A stretch of 64,000 bases of DNA from Drosophila miranda. Lineage: Eukaryota > Arthropoda > Insecta > Diptera > Drosophilidae. Of the stretch, positions 53,420-64,000 are shown piece after piece. The notes beneath the pieces were generated by a model, which worked only from the letters and a program-made list of their open reading frames with translations, made no database searches and had not been told where the DNA came from. Each line of letters starts with the position of its first letter. Within the stretch, counting starts at the first letter, position 1. The stretch is from the NCBI RefSeq assembly GCF_003369915.1, contig NC_046674.1, positions 1,488,001 to 1,552,000 on the forward strand, read 5' to 3'. The translations under genes and the position numbers were made by a program.

Positions 53420-56021
53420 CCAATGGTAGAGACATTCATGCGGAATTTTGAATATTCGGCTATACTGTTATGGCCCCATCAAAGCCCGTCAAGTATGTGA
53501 GTATTTAAAGCTTGTGAAATTCAATCGTCAGTCTTGAATGGAGGAGAAGACGAAGCAGAACTGTTGCGTTGAGCGTTTAGGCACTCTCGCCTTCAGATTC
53601 GATGGGTTTTGCGGCGGATTAATTACATTTCTCGATGACATGCTGTGGCCGTTCGGAGGCCACAAATAATTAATTAGCAAACACCATGGCAGGGTCAACA
53701 CTTTGTCATCGAATCAAACCGAAATTCTTGTCATTTGTCAAAGGCTCCAGAGAGAGGCAGGGACCCAACACTTGATAATCCCGGGCAGCATTAAAAACTC
53801 GTCAGGCAAAAAATACTTTCCCTGCCGTTGACATTATCAAGGGGCCGATTTATTATCGTCCATTGTCCAGGGGCACTTCAATGTGGCAGGAACACTGTAG
53901 CTTCTTTGGAAACTCATTCGTTGTTTCTTGGGACGATCGGCGGAAAAGAAAACCCAAGTGGGGCCATGCGAAGGCCCCTCTGCTGGTACTCCGGGGAAGT
54001 CCTCCTGTCAAACACACACTTCCACTTCCACTTCCACATAAAGAAATCATAAATATTCAGCTTTCATCGGGCTCTGTGTTAATCCGCTCCCCCTTGTCCC
54101 CTAATTATTTGTGGTTATCGCAAATCCGAGTCTACCTCTTATGGGATTATGGGCACGGCCTGGGGCTGGGCCCTGGCGCACGTGCGTTTCCCGTAATTCA
54201 CTTATGAACAAGGATGTTTCCCTGCTCTGCGACTGTGTGTGTGCGACTGTGTGTGTGTGTGTGTTTTGTGTCTTATTGTTATGGTTATTATTTAAATTCC
54301 TTTGTGTGACTTGTGCATTATTATCGGGGCGCCTGCTGACAACGTGCTCGGCCTGCTTAAGCATAGGTGCGCGGTCCTGGGGGATGTTCCTTTACGGCCC
54401 GGCACTTGGACCCACCCCACCCCCCGAAGGTCGCCCTAATTGAATGGCAGTCAAAGTGGCCGTCCAAAGTGCTCGTTAGTGAATCCCCCAGCTATGTAGT
54501 TATTATTTAAAAATCTCTCAGACGAGGCTCTCAGACAAATGAAAACAATTTCGGATTTCTCATCATCATTTATTTGCTCAATCCTTGAAATTAGTTATGA
54601 CGACTTTTCGGTTACGTATTCGATACAACTATACAATATTAAGGCTAACCTAATTCTAAATAAATAGTACAAGTATTTAGTTAACTGAGAAGCCCTTTGG
54701 GTTCTCGCGGGTGGTGGGGGGGGTATTCCCATATGATGAGTATTTCTTTGATTTGATAAGCGGCCACTGGAACTTTTACTATTATTTTGATACATGATAA
54801 AATAGGGGCATTATGTTCTCGTATTTATTGCAGGCAGGAGAGGATGATGGCTGGAATTTCTTCGAATCCCGGACTCCCATTCCTGGACTTATTTTCAATG
54901 GAAAACCGGAACATTTTCTTTGGGATCATTTATGCTTTGCATGGACACGCTATTTCCAAATATTTACACAGAACTCTTAAATATATTTTATACAATAGCA
55001 AAAAAAATAATTTCATTTTATCTTAATTTGTATTTTATTTTTTTTATTTTGTGTGTGTGTTTAGAGTACTTTTAATTCATTTTGTTGAATACCTGAAAAT
55101 GTCTTTTTCTTTATTTTGTTGTTGTTGTTGTTGTTTTTGTTGTTGTTGCTATTATGGCTTACTGTTAATGCAGTTGTTGATGTTAAATTGAGCTACTTAC
55201 GGGACTCACAGGCGGAACTTCTCTGAGCCGAGAGCCGAGAGCTGAGAGCTGACTTTGAACTTTTGAGCAGCGTTTTAAAAAGTTTTCTTTCCGACAAGTT
55301 GACAGATTGCCCCGCTAACCCCAACACTTTCGCCCCGCCAGTGTTTGGAAAAGTTTGGAAAACAAAAACCAAAATCATCGGAACAGCAGGGCGAAATAAA
55401 AAAGGGAAATCATCCATCAAGTTCGGCTGAGAAATGAAATGCTCTCCAAAGGATATTTAATTAAAAGCACCCAAAACTTGATAATAAATAAAGAAGCGAA
55501 AAGTTCTGTCAGTGGGGAAAGTGGGCGTGAACGGGTCGGCTGGGTCGGCTGGGTCGGCTGGGTCGGCAAAACGATATTGCGAATGACTCTGGAAAACTTT
55601 TGCTGTCTAATTTAGTGCAAAATTGAAAGAAATTCGATTGATTGAGCAGTTTTTACAAGACAAGACGAGACAAGACGAGACAAGAAGACACTACAGTGGG
55701 GCCTGCTACTACTCGTACCTGTACTTTGAATTCGAGAAATATTTAAGGAGGAGGTAAAGTAGTTCAAGTTGCAAGAGGAGTAGGAGTAGAAGTAGGAGCA
55801 GGAAACACTTAACGCTTATCACAAAGTAACGCAACGCTTGGAGCGCATAGTTTGATGCCTTCACTACAGATAAAGATACATATACAGATACATATACATA
55901 TACAGATACAGATACATATGTTAGAGTATATTATATTATATTCGTTTAGATAAAGCCTGATCTCTTTGGATATATTTAGGTGTATGTACATGACCAGTGG
56001 ACTGAGGGATCAGGGAATCCC
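53420..56021. other. Intergenic interval between convergent prominin-like and FMRFaR
   Basis: No gene supported. Contains GT repeats (near 54236), a TTG repeat (near 55119), GGGTCGGCT units (near 55537), ACAAGACGAG units (near 55655) and an ATACAGATACAT array (near 55866). The right part is probably the FMRFaR 3' UTR. Confidence 0.5.
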
Positions 56022-57746
56022 TCAGAAGCCCGAGGAGACATGCCCCAGCTTCTTGCTGTCCTGCAACGTCCAGTCATAGCCGATGGCCGTGTTATTATTG
56101 GTCGCCGAATTGGTGTTCGTCGACACGGAGCGCTGCATCTCGCGAGCCGGAAAGTAGACCACCGGACCCGGTGAGGGGGCACGATTCCGCTTGATCTTGA
56201 CCAGGCCGGGCGAGCCGGACACCTGCGTGAGTCGGACATTGTTCAGCTGGGAGGTGCTGCCCCCGCCCCCGCCCACGCCCCCACCCCCGCCGCCGGCGCC
56301 CGTGGCCACCAGGTAGGTGGTGGTGGTGCTCCGCTGTGTGCCGTGCCGCGAGAAGCGGCCGGACGACCGGTGATTGATGGTGCCGTCGCCGTTGTTCGAT
56401 ATGGAGCTCTCGTAGTGTATAAGATCCGGCTGGTCACGACTCAGGCGCCGTTTGAAAAAAATGAGTAAAAAAATGCGCTTGAACTTCTCCCCGAAGATGA
56501 TGTAAATGAGAAAGTTGACGCTGCTGTTGATCGTGATCAGCAGGTTGGAGAGCTTCGTCAGCTTGTGGTCGATCAGGTTGTAGAACGCCTCCGAGATGTT
56601 CAGGACCAGCGGCAGGAAGTTCAGCATGAAGAACACCACCACCACGCAGAGGAGCATGGTGGCCAGGCCGATCTCCCGCTTCTCGGAGCGCGACAGGCGC
56701 TGGCGCTCCCGGTTCGCCCGCTTCACCTGCCTGTAGATCAAGCAGTTGAGTATGGCCAGGGTGAGGAAGGGTATGATGTAGTTGATGATCAGGTAGCACC
56801 AGTGTATGTATATGTTGATGTACGCCTGGTTCCGGCGGAGCCGCGACGGCCGCACGCAGTGCAGCACCACATCCGACTCGGGCAGCGGATAGGTGACCGT
56901 CAGCACCTCCCAGAAGCGCGGCATGTTGTACGCGAGGGCGAAGCACACGCACACAATGAAGTAGATCTTGGCACGGCCGTAGGTGCACAGGGCGCGGGCC
57001 CGCAGCGGATGGCAGACGGCCACGTACCGCTCCAGGGTCACCGTAAAGGTCATGTAGATGCTCGACGTCTGGGCGATCATGGCAATGGGGAAGACCACCG
57101 GCGAGATGAACGGATACACGTTGTTGTAGTAGCCGAAAAAGTGCCCCGTATACGGGTAGATCGAGGGAATGCCGAACAGCAGGATGGAGGTGAGGATCAG
57201 CACGGTGTCGCAGCGGGCGAGGCCCGTCAGCAGGTAATTGATGCTGGAGCGCATCTGCGGGCGCGACAGGATGATCATCGAGATGACATTGCCCAGGATG
57301 CCCAGCAGGCCCACGATGTTGATCAGGACGCCGCACACCCAGAACTCGATGCGGTTGTTCTCCAGCAGCGGATTGTACACCTCCTCGCAGGTGCGCGTCC
57401 AGTTCGGCTCCAGATCGAAGTCCGCGTCGTCGTAGTGCGGATAGAGGAGGTCCGTCTGCAGGTCCGTGTGGTTGGGGCCGTGCGTCGTGTAGCTGCCGTT
57501 CAGGGCCGGCAGCCACTGCTGCACCACCTGCTCGTACAGCGTGGTGGGCACCGTGCTGCCCAGAATGTCGGCCATCTCGTAGCGCACCGCATCCTCGTGA
57601 CTCCTGGCCGTTGCTGTGGCCGTGGCACTGGCCAGAAACTCATCCTCGCCGATGGGCCCCCAGTCGTAGTCGGTCGGCGGCGGGGGCATCACACCCGGCG
57701 CGGGCAGCTCCAGGCGCAGCAGCAGCCGAGCGGCGGCACCGCTCAT
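56022..57746 (-). CDS. FMRFaR: FMRFamide receptor (class A peptide GPCR)
   Basis: 574 residues in one coding exon. The N-terminus (1-132) is extracellular with glycosylation sites near residues 83, 92 and 115. Seven membrane segments follow, the first at about 133-157. TM3 ends in Glu-Arg-Tyr rather than Asp-Arg-Tyr, and TM7 has a diverged NSSVNFLIY in place of NPxxY. The long cytosolic tail is Ser/Thr-rich, with a Gly run (about 486-500) and a conserved C-terminus ending GHVSSGF. It closely matches my memory of the D. melanogaster FMRFamide receptor, a plasma-membrane receptor for neuropeptides that raises intracellular calcium, including N-terminal MSG...RLLLRLELP and core blocks. The tail Gly run and N-terminal region differ in length. 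The 5' UTR and promoter lie to the right but were not resolved. Confidence 0.95.
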   Translation of the reverse strand: MSGAAARLLLRLELPAPGVMPPPPTDYDWGPIGEDEFLASATATATARSHEDAVRYEMADILGSTVPTTLYEQVVQQWLPALNGSYTTHGPNHTDLQTDLLYPHYDDADFDLEPNWTRTCEEVYNPLLENNRIEFWVCGVLINIVGLLGILGNVISMIILSRPQMRSSINYLLTGLARCDTVLILTSILLFGIPSIYPYTGHFFGYYNNVYPFISPVVFPIAMIAQTSSIYMTFTVTLERYVAVCHPLRARALCTYGRAKIYFIVCVCFALAYNMPRFWEVLTVTYPLPESDVVLHCVRPSRLRRNQAYINIYIHWCYLIINYIIPFLTLAILNCLIYRQVKRANRERQRLSRSEKREIGLATMLLCVVVVFFMLNFLPLVLNISEAFYNLIDHKLTKLSNLLITINSSVNFLIYIIFGEKFKRIFLLIFFKRRLSRDQPDLIHYESSISNNGDGTINHRSSGRFSRHGTQRSTTTTYLVATGAGGGGGGVGGGGGSTSQLNNVRLTQVSGSPGLVKIKRNRAPSPGPVVYFPAREMQRSVSTNTNSATNNNTAIGYDWTLQDSKKLGHVSSGF

Positions 57747-60700
57747 TACGTGGGTGGTCCTTGGGTGGTCCGGCGTCTACTCTCCGCCGGCTGGCAGTCT
57801 TCCTCGGTTCCTCGGTACTAGAGTGGCGTCCTGGGAGCGACCTGCGACTGGGGTAGCATCTATGCAGCTGGCAGAGAACTTTCGCCCTAACATCAATCCT
57901 GCGGCCGCAAGTCTCTAAGTCTCTGTTCTGTGACCTGTTGTTCCACCTGTCCTTGTCGGCCAGGGGGTCACACGGCGTAAAGAGCTCTTAGCCTTCCACT
58001 TGGCCCCGGTTCCGGGCCACGCGTCGCCGACACGTTTAGCTGCAACATCGGAAATGAGAAATGGAAGGTCGATTAGTTCCGTTCGGGGCCAGAGGGGTAG
58101 AGCTTAGGACTAGACTATCGATTTCCAAGAAATACGGACTGTGAATTCTGCCCTCACGCCACATGAGATTGGGGTGTCAATTGCTTGGCTTTGGTCCGCG
58201 TTTAGCTGGAAAGCGCCCGGGGCAGGAGTACCCTTCTCGCAGGTAATTTGTGGCAATTATGCTTTAAAGAGACGGGGGCAAAGGCTCTTATGTTTCACAA
58301 TGGCTTTTGTGATTGCTCATTCGCTTCACCCTGTGGTGGCCGTAATCGTATAACCTTCTGGGAAGCGGTTGAGCAGCCACATGACCCACCTGACACACCT
58401 GACACACCTGACCTCAGTTTCAAAAGAAGTATAATAATTTGAGGAAAGCATAGGATACCATTATAACAGACTATTTGATGACACTACTCAACAAAACGTA
58501 ATAGCGTGACCCAAACCGACTTCTTCTTATAGATTTTGTATCGTAATCCTTTTTTTTAATGGTCTAATTTTTCTTTAAAGACTTTTCTTTAAAGGTAGTG
58601 CTTCTGTTTAACACATAACTTAGGTATCTGAGATCCGGTTGTATTGAACTTTGCCGTTCTGGAAATCTGATAAATGCAACTCTAAATCGGGCTCAGACAG
58701 TTTGCAACTTGAGCTGACCGTCTGCAAAATATAAAGCTTTTAAATTCAAAATTAATAATTTTGAAGCCCCCCCCTATCAGAAAAAGTTGGTTTGGTTCAA
58801 ATCGGTACCATTCTCGTATAAGTACATACAAATATTCGTAAGCATTCATAATTTTTCCATCATTATTTTGCATAAAAACCCACACATGCATCAGCGTGCA
58901 CGTCCAACTATCAGTATTCCCGCTTTCAGGTGCATCCAGTAGACGGCCGTGGCACGGTACGTGTGCACACATATCCGCAACAGACCTCCAACCGGACCCG
59001 CCACAAGCTGCAATCTAAATTATGCCAGAGAATTAAACCAAAAGATGCGAAATTAGTTGGAAGTGGGAGAGTAGAAAGTTTGCACTAGACACACGCTTTC
59101 CTGTGCAGAACTCCATTGAATGTGGCTTTGGCTTTGGTAATTACGAGTAAATGGCACATGTGTACAATCCTTTAATGCAGGACCTGTGTTGGGTCACACC
59201 CTAATGATTTAATTCACTTTATGGCGAGCACAATATACCTTTATCGGAGCTGCCCAGTGGCACAACAAGTGGGAGCTCCAGTGGAATGGGGCCCTAAATC
59301 AGTTAAGGATTCGATACCATTATTGTGGCACGTGTAAATGTCAGGAAATGCCCACACTCCGCGGGCATTAAGTGTCACATTTTTGACACATCAATCAAGC
59401 TTATGTGACCAGCACCCAGGCCCCACACAACGATCCATCTGACTGGCAGGCAAAGATACGGATTCGGCCACAGTCCTCTGAGCAGACCTCGCACCTTCGA
59501 GTGGCACATCGAGTGGCCAGACAAATCAGAGCACAATATCGAATTATAGCTGAATGTGCACTGGGAGAAACAGGGATTTGAATGCTTGATTTAGTAGATG
59601 TAACCACTTGCTCCTCCATTCCTGTCGGAATATACATTTATTATCCTCTTTAGCGTCAATGCATAATGAATTCAATATCCGATTCGAGTGCCCGAATCTC
59701 GATCCGATTGTGATACACCCTGATGTAATTTATGGCCAAGCTAAGCAAAACAAAGGACCGCTATTGTATTTGTGGTTTTGTCCCTTTATCCAGACCCCAG
59801 GCCCCCCCTGGATGCTGTTCAGCAAGAGAGAGGGAGGCTAGCACGTGGCCCGGGTCCCACGTGACGTATGCGTGTTATTGGCGACATTTGCATTTGTTAT
59901 CTGTGCAGCGGCAGTAAATTACATTGTGTCCCCCAGACCAGGTTGCATGTTAAGTGGTTAGCGATTTGCGGTCATTGGCCAGCACAAACACGCCATCCAC
60001 GACTGCAGGTGAACCACCCAAGAGTGGTCCCTGGGTCCTGGCTCTGCCTCCAGCTCCAACGTCGGCTCCTAATGCGATTATCTCAATTAGAGGCGGGCAT
60101 TGAAACGCTCTTTTGGACCAACTGTCCCGGCAATTATAGCAGCAATTAGTTTTAATGTTTGTGACCCTTTTGCCACTCTTGACGGCCAGCACGTGTCCCC
60201 ATTCGAGTAACACCAGTCGCCGCCGGCCCGCCGGCCCGCCGACCCGTCGGCCCCGGCTCGCACATTCATTTTTTATTGCCCTGACATTGGTAAATCGCCC
60301 ACACGACCAGTCCAGTCCAGTCCCGAAATTGCTTTTTCCCCCGGCCAAAACGGGCAAGCCTCTGCTGGCCAACAGTTTTTCCTCGTTGTGGCAATGCGTT
60401 CGCTTTTTTCCCACTTTTATGCCACCCTCTCAGCGGGTATTTCGACTTTGACACAGGGAAAGGCATAATGCCGGTGGGCATCTGCTAGGGTATCCAAAGA
60501 TTCGGCCTTTCGTTCTTGGTGGTTTTTGTTGGTGGCTTTTTTCTGCTGCACTTTCTTTTGGTTGACCTTTTTCACTGTCATAGCACCGGCAAGGTTCAGG
60601 GAATGCCTCAACTAGGGCTCGGACGACTATGGTATATGCTCTTCTGTGGCCTAGAGTCGGCACATATCTGCGGGCGGGCCATCTCTCATGCAAAGAGCTT

Positions 60701-63700
60701 TGGACTGGTGCCATGGAGTATCCAACAAAGTACAGTGTACTCTTCAAGCCCCAGTGCTCTCGACTGGGTGTCCATTAACACAGCGCGGCTTAAACGGCTC
60801 AAAATGGTCGAAAATATAGAGGGCTTCAACACCACCAACACGAAAACAACTGTAAGCTTTTAAATGTATCCAAAACAACCTACAGCCGACTTGACTTGTG
60901 GGTTCTTTTAGTTGTTGAGGGTTAAACGGTTTTACACGCTTTTTTCATAGAACGCAGGGTATTCGTTTTCGTCAAGGATGCTTGCCCCAGTACCACCAAA
61001 AGGTGTTCTATGGCGCCCAAATCGGTCCCAGAATCCCACACAGTCCTGCCGAGGCGTACAAAAAATCCAAAAGTCTTTCTCCAAGAAGACTAAAACACAC
61101 ACATTTCCTTGCAAAGTATTGCCAAATATCCTATCCGTTTAGATGGGTATCTTCTAGTTGAAATGTCGACTCCCTTTCTTTTTCCGAGGCCAGGCACTTG
61201 AAGATAACGGCACATTTGAATGTTGAAACAATTAAGGGGAATGTTGGGAATTAAACGGAATGTTATTCACAGCGCAATCAATGCCAGGATGTTGGATTTT
61301 GGAGTTCCGTGTTGGAGCCACATGTTGGGGCGACGAATAGTTTCAATTAATGTTTAATTCGTTGACTGCCATTAAGCTTAATTATTTAGAAAGCAATTTT
61401 CATGTGGAATGTTGTCGTTGGGCTAGTGTTGTGTGTGGCTTTGTGTTTCGCGTGCTTTGGCTGCGATTTATGGAGAGTGCACTTTGGATGTTTGTCCAAC
61501 GAGGCGCCAACTTGACTTCCCCTCCCCCTTTGGCTTTGGTCCTTTGGCTGGTTGGTTCTTTTTGGCATCCGCAATCCGTTTTTCCTTTTTCTTCTCTCTT
61601 TTGAATTGTATTTCAGTTGGAAAGGGGATATTGTTATTGATTATTATGGCCCAACAGCGGACAAACAATAAATTAAAATATCTATAAATTATAATTCACA
61701 TTCGAACACTATTCTATGGTACATATTTATATTTTCACTGCTTTCTGTGGCACTCTGTCGGAAATTTATTTAATTAAGCAGCTTAAGTATTATTAACTTA
61801 TTCCATTGTGATTCCATGTGCCAGCGGAACATACCTACCTACATATGTACATATATGTACATATTTAGATATAGATTTGTGATTCGACGGCAGAGACAAA
61901 GAGAGAGAGAGAGAGATCGAACATGCGGTGGTCGAGAGCATATAAAGCCAGATAAAACATAGTCGTATAAAAGTCGAGGAATCTTGTTGGCGGACGGACC
62001 CAAATGAAAACACACAAAATTATAATTATTATATAGACGGCCGGGGGGGAAGGCAGCAGAGACAGTGAGAGAGAAAAGCAAGCTCTTTGAGATTTATTTT
62101 TAGTTGACAGTTTCAAGGCTTTCGCTCTGCGCGGAACGTAACGGAACATAACGAAAACGAAAAGAAATGCGACTTTTGCCAGGGACCCGTGCTGTGGCCT
62201 GGGCTATACGATGTCCGTGCCATGGATGTCCCTCTGTGTCTGTGTCTGTGTCTGTGTCTGTGTCTGTGTCTGGTTCCAGTTCCTGTTTGCCTCGTTTTGT
62301 GGGCGCCTGTCATTTGCATATTTCTGTTGCAATTTAGGTTTTAATGAGCGCATCCAGCTTCCAGCATCCAGCTGCCATTTGCTCTAATTGTTGGAATTTT
62401 TCAAGCAATTCGATTGATCAATGGGTCTAGGTGTACAGGTGTACAGGTGCTTGCACCTAGGGTAAATAATCGCCAGCCACACGGCAGTTATACTTAATCA
62501 TTTCGACATTAAGTGGCAAGCAGAAGGCAGTTTAGGGCTCAAGACAAGGCCGGGCAGATGTGGATCCCCTCTGAGAGAGGGAGAGACTACCTGGCATGCA
62601 AATAAACCAAGAATTCACTTAATTAATATGCATTTTTGTGGACGAGAGCATCCTTTTTTTATCTTATCTGAATGTGAATGCATGTGAATAAATGCAAACG
62701 GGAGCACCTGAGGGAGTATTTCGGACAAAAGTTTTTGCTGCATCTATGCAAATTCTTCTGAGAAAATGTAAACTGAAAGGAACACTCGTAGCCTTCGGAA
62801 AAACGTACTTACATTTGTCTGCCAAAAGAAAACTGGACCATGTTTTTGCAAGAAAACCAAACCGAAACCCGAAACCCGAAACCCGAAACCAAAACCCAAG
62901 CCATGCAATTTACTTAAGTGTTTGCTTTAGCGTGAACTCTATTTATTTATGATTTCTGCATTGTTATGAACTGGGAACGGCTCAAAGGAGCCAAATCGAA
63001 TTTCTCCGAAAATGCCTCTGACGGAGACAGGAAAAACTGTCGCCTTTGGAATTTCTGTGGCTATAATTGAAAATCCCAGGAAATGGCTAAACAAAGACGT
63101 GCGTGCCTTTCTGGAAATTAAGTCCCAAATTAATGCCACATAATGCAGAACTTAAAGTGTGTCAACAATTTGTTTAAATTGCAGTTAAATGCGCTGTTTT
63201 CAATAGGAAATATGCTGGTTGCTGGTGGCATTATGTCTGTACTTTTCCATTATTTAATTGGAATATTTCGTTAATTCCTGTCGCCTCTGGTGTTTGTGTT
63301 TAGAGCTTTTGCCACACGCCTCTAAAAGCCCTTAAATAACCATTGCGGCTTTTTCCAAGGACAGCCTAATGGATGCATTAGATTTTGCGGTGCAATCCGA
63401 AAAACTGGATCGTTCGTTGCTCAACTCAATTTGGATACTAACGAGGAGAGCCCCATATTTATAATACATCAAAGTACATTCAAGAATGTTCTCAAAGTTT
63501 CTTGGCGTCCCTGCTGTCACGGAAATATGCATCGCTGGTTGTCAGAGCTACAATTGCATCCAACAGATGATCCGGAGTCCCACTCCCTTCACGCCCATCC
63601 ATAAGGCTAATAAAAATGTCTGTTCGAAAGGCTGGGGCTGTCAACAAGCCGCATCCACCATCCACCATCCACCATCCACCCAGCCATAAATTAATCTTTT

Positions 63701-64000
63701 TAATATTCAACATTCTGAGGCTTATCGACGAGGAAATCGCATCCGTGAGGATTTCCCAGCCAGCCCAAGGCCCGTCTCACGGATGCCCATAAAAAGCGAC
63801 AGACACTTGCAAAATTTTCCTTTCTTAAGGAAATGTAATTTTTATGACATGTTGTTTTTTTTATGTGTGTGTGTGTGTGTGTGTGTGTTTCTGCAATAAT
63901 CTTATTAAGATTTATTTGCTTACCTTGGGAATTTAATTTGCGGGGCGTGCGGGCGCAAGGGAATCGCGTCGAACTCCCGAAAATCCTCGACTCATTTGCA
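57747..64000. other. Noncoding interval upstream of FMRFaR
   Basis: 6.2 kb without a supported gene; probably promoter and 5' UTR intron of FMRFaR or intergenic DNA. Simple repeats include GA (61900-61914), GTCTGT (62236-62271), CCCGAAA (62862-62890), CCATCCA (63654-63680) and GT (63868-63888). Confidence 0.5.
62236..62271. repeat. GTGTCT hexanucleotide repeat
   Basis: Six near-perfect units on the + strand. Confidence 0.85.

Noticed and set aside
56434-57516. 360-codon - strand frame overlapping FMRFaR
   Set aside because: Same-strand alternative frame of the receptor exon; the receptor frame has clear homology, this one none.
56565-57821. 418-codon open frame antisense to FMRFaR
   Set aside because: Shadow of the receptor exon; Val/His/Arg-rich translation without any family signature.
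1-64000. tRNA, rRNA or known fly miRNA genes
   Set aside because: I looked for B-box-like GGTTCRAATCC words and remembered fly miRNA seeds and saw none in a proper context; a covariance-model scan would be decisive.

Overview
This is a Drosophila-type eukaryotic nuclear window. Genes have short introns with GT..AG borders, AATAAA or ATTAAA 3' signals, long simple-repeat-rich noncoding stretches and clearly fly proteins: knockout/Storkhead-box, DnaJ-1, prominin-like and the FMRFamide receptor. My recollection of the gene order is that ko and DnaJ-1 are neighbours on 3L (Muller element D) in D. melanogaster. The many long C/G homopolymers and the extra paralogs suggest a species outside melanogaster, perhaps the obscura group; that is a guess.

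Layout. 1-898 holds the 3' end of an unrecognised + strand gene. 899-8534 is noncoding and repeat-rich, probably 5' intron or upstream sequence of ko. 8535-11868 carries five exons of ko (winged-helix Storkhead protein), followed by its 3' UTR. 13979-27130 is a direct tandem duplication. The first unit (13979-21292) contains most of DnaJ-1 on the - strand, whose CDS begins just outside it at 13922, with its heat-shock promoter. It also holds an intact BCKDH E1-beta retrocopy (- strand, absent from the second unit), an enhancer-of-rudimentary (ERH) family gene (+) and a piggyBac-like MITE. The second unit (21303-27130) has an identical ERH gene and a DnaJ-1 copy with a chimeric C-terminus and a deleted core promoter. 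27131-31924 is single-copy noncoding DNA. 31925-41985 is a second, independent tandem duplication of about 5 kb units. Each unit carries one intact LIN-9/always-early (DIRP-domain) gene, recognisable from the LIN-9 W-x-WCE motif. 41986-47053 is noncoding. 47054-49435 has two tandem HAD-superfamily (PGP/PDXP-type) phosphatase genes; the first has lost its nucleophilic Asp. 49857-53419 is a ten-exon prominin-like gene. 56022-57746 (-) is the FMRFamide receptor. The remainder is noncoding.

The most unusual content is recent gene birth. Two young tandem duplications lie about 5 kb apart. A poly(A)-tailed retrogene sits in only one of two duplicate units. One heat-shock chaperone copy has lost its TATA/TSS and gained a new tail. 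Two LIN-9-like copies are almost identical except for a short cluster of amino-acid replacements with no silent change. Uncollapsed haplotypes in the assembly are the main alternative explanation and should be tested by read depth.
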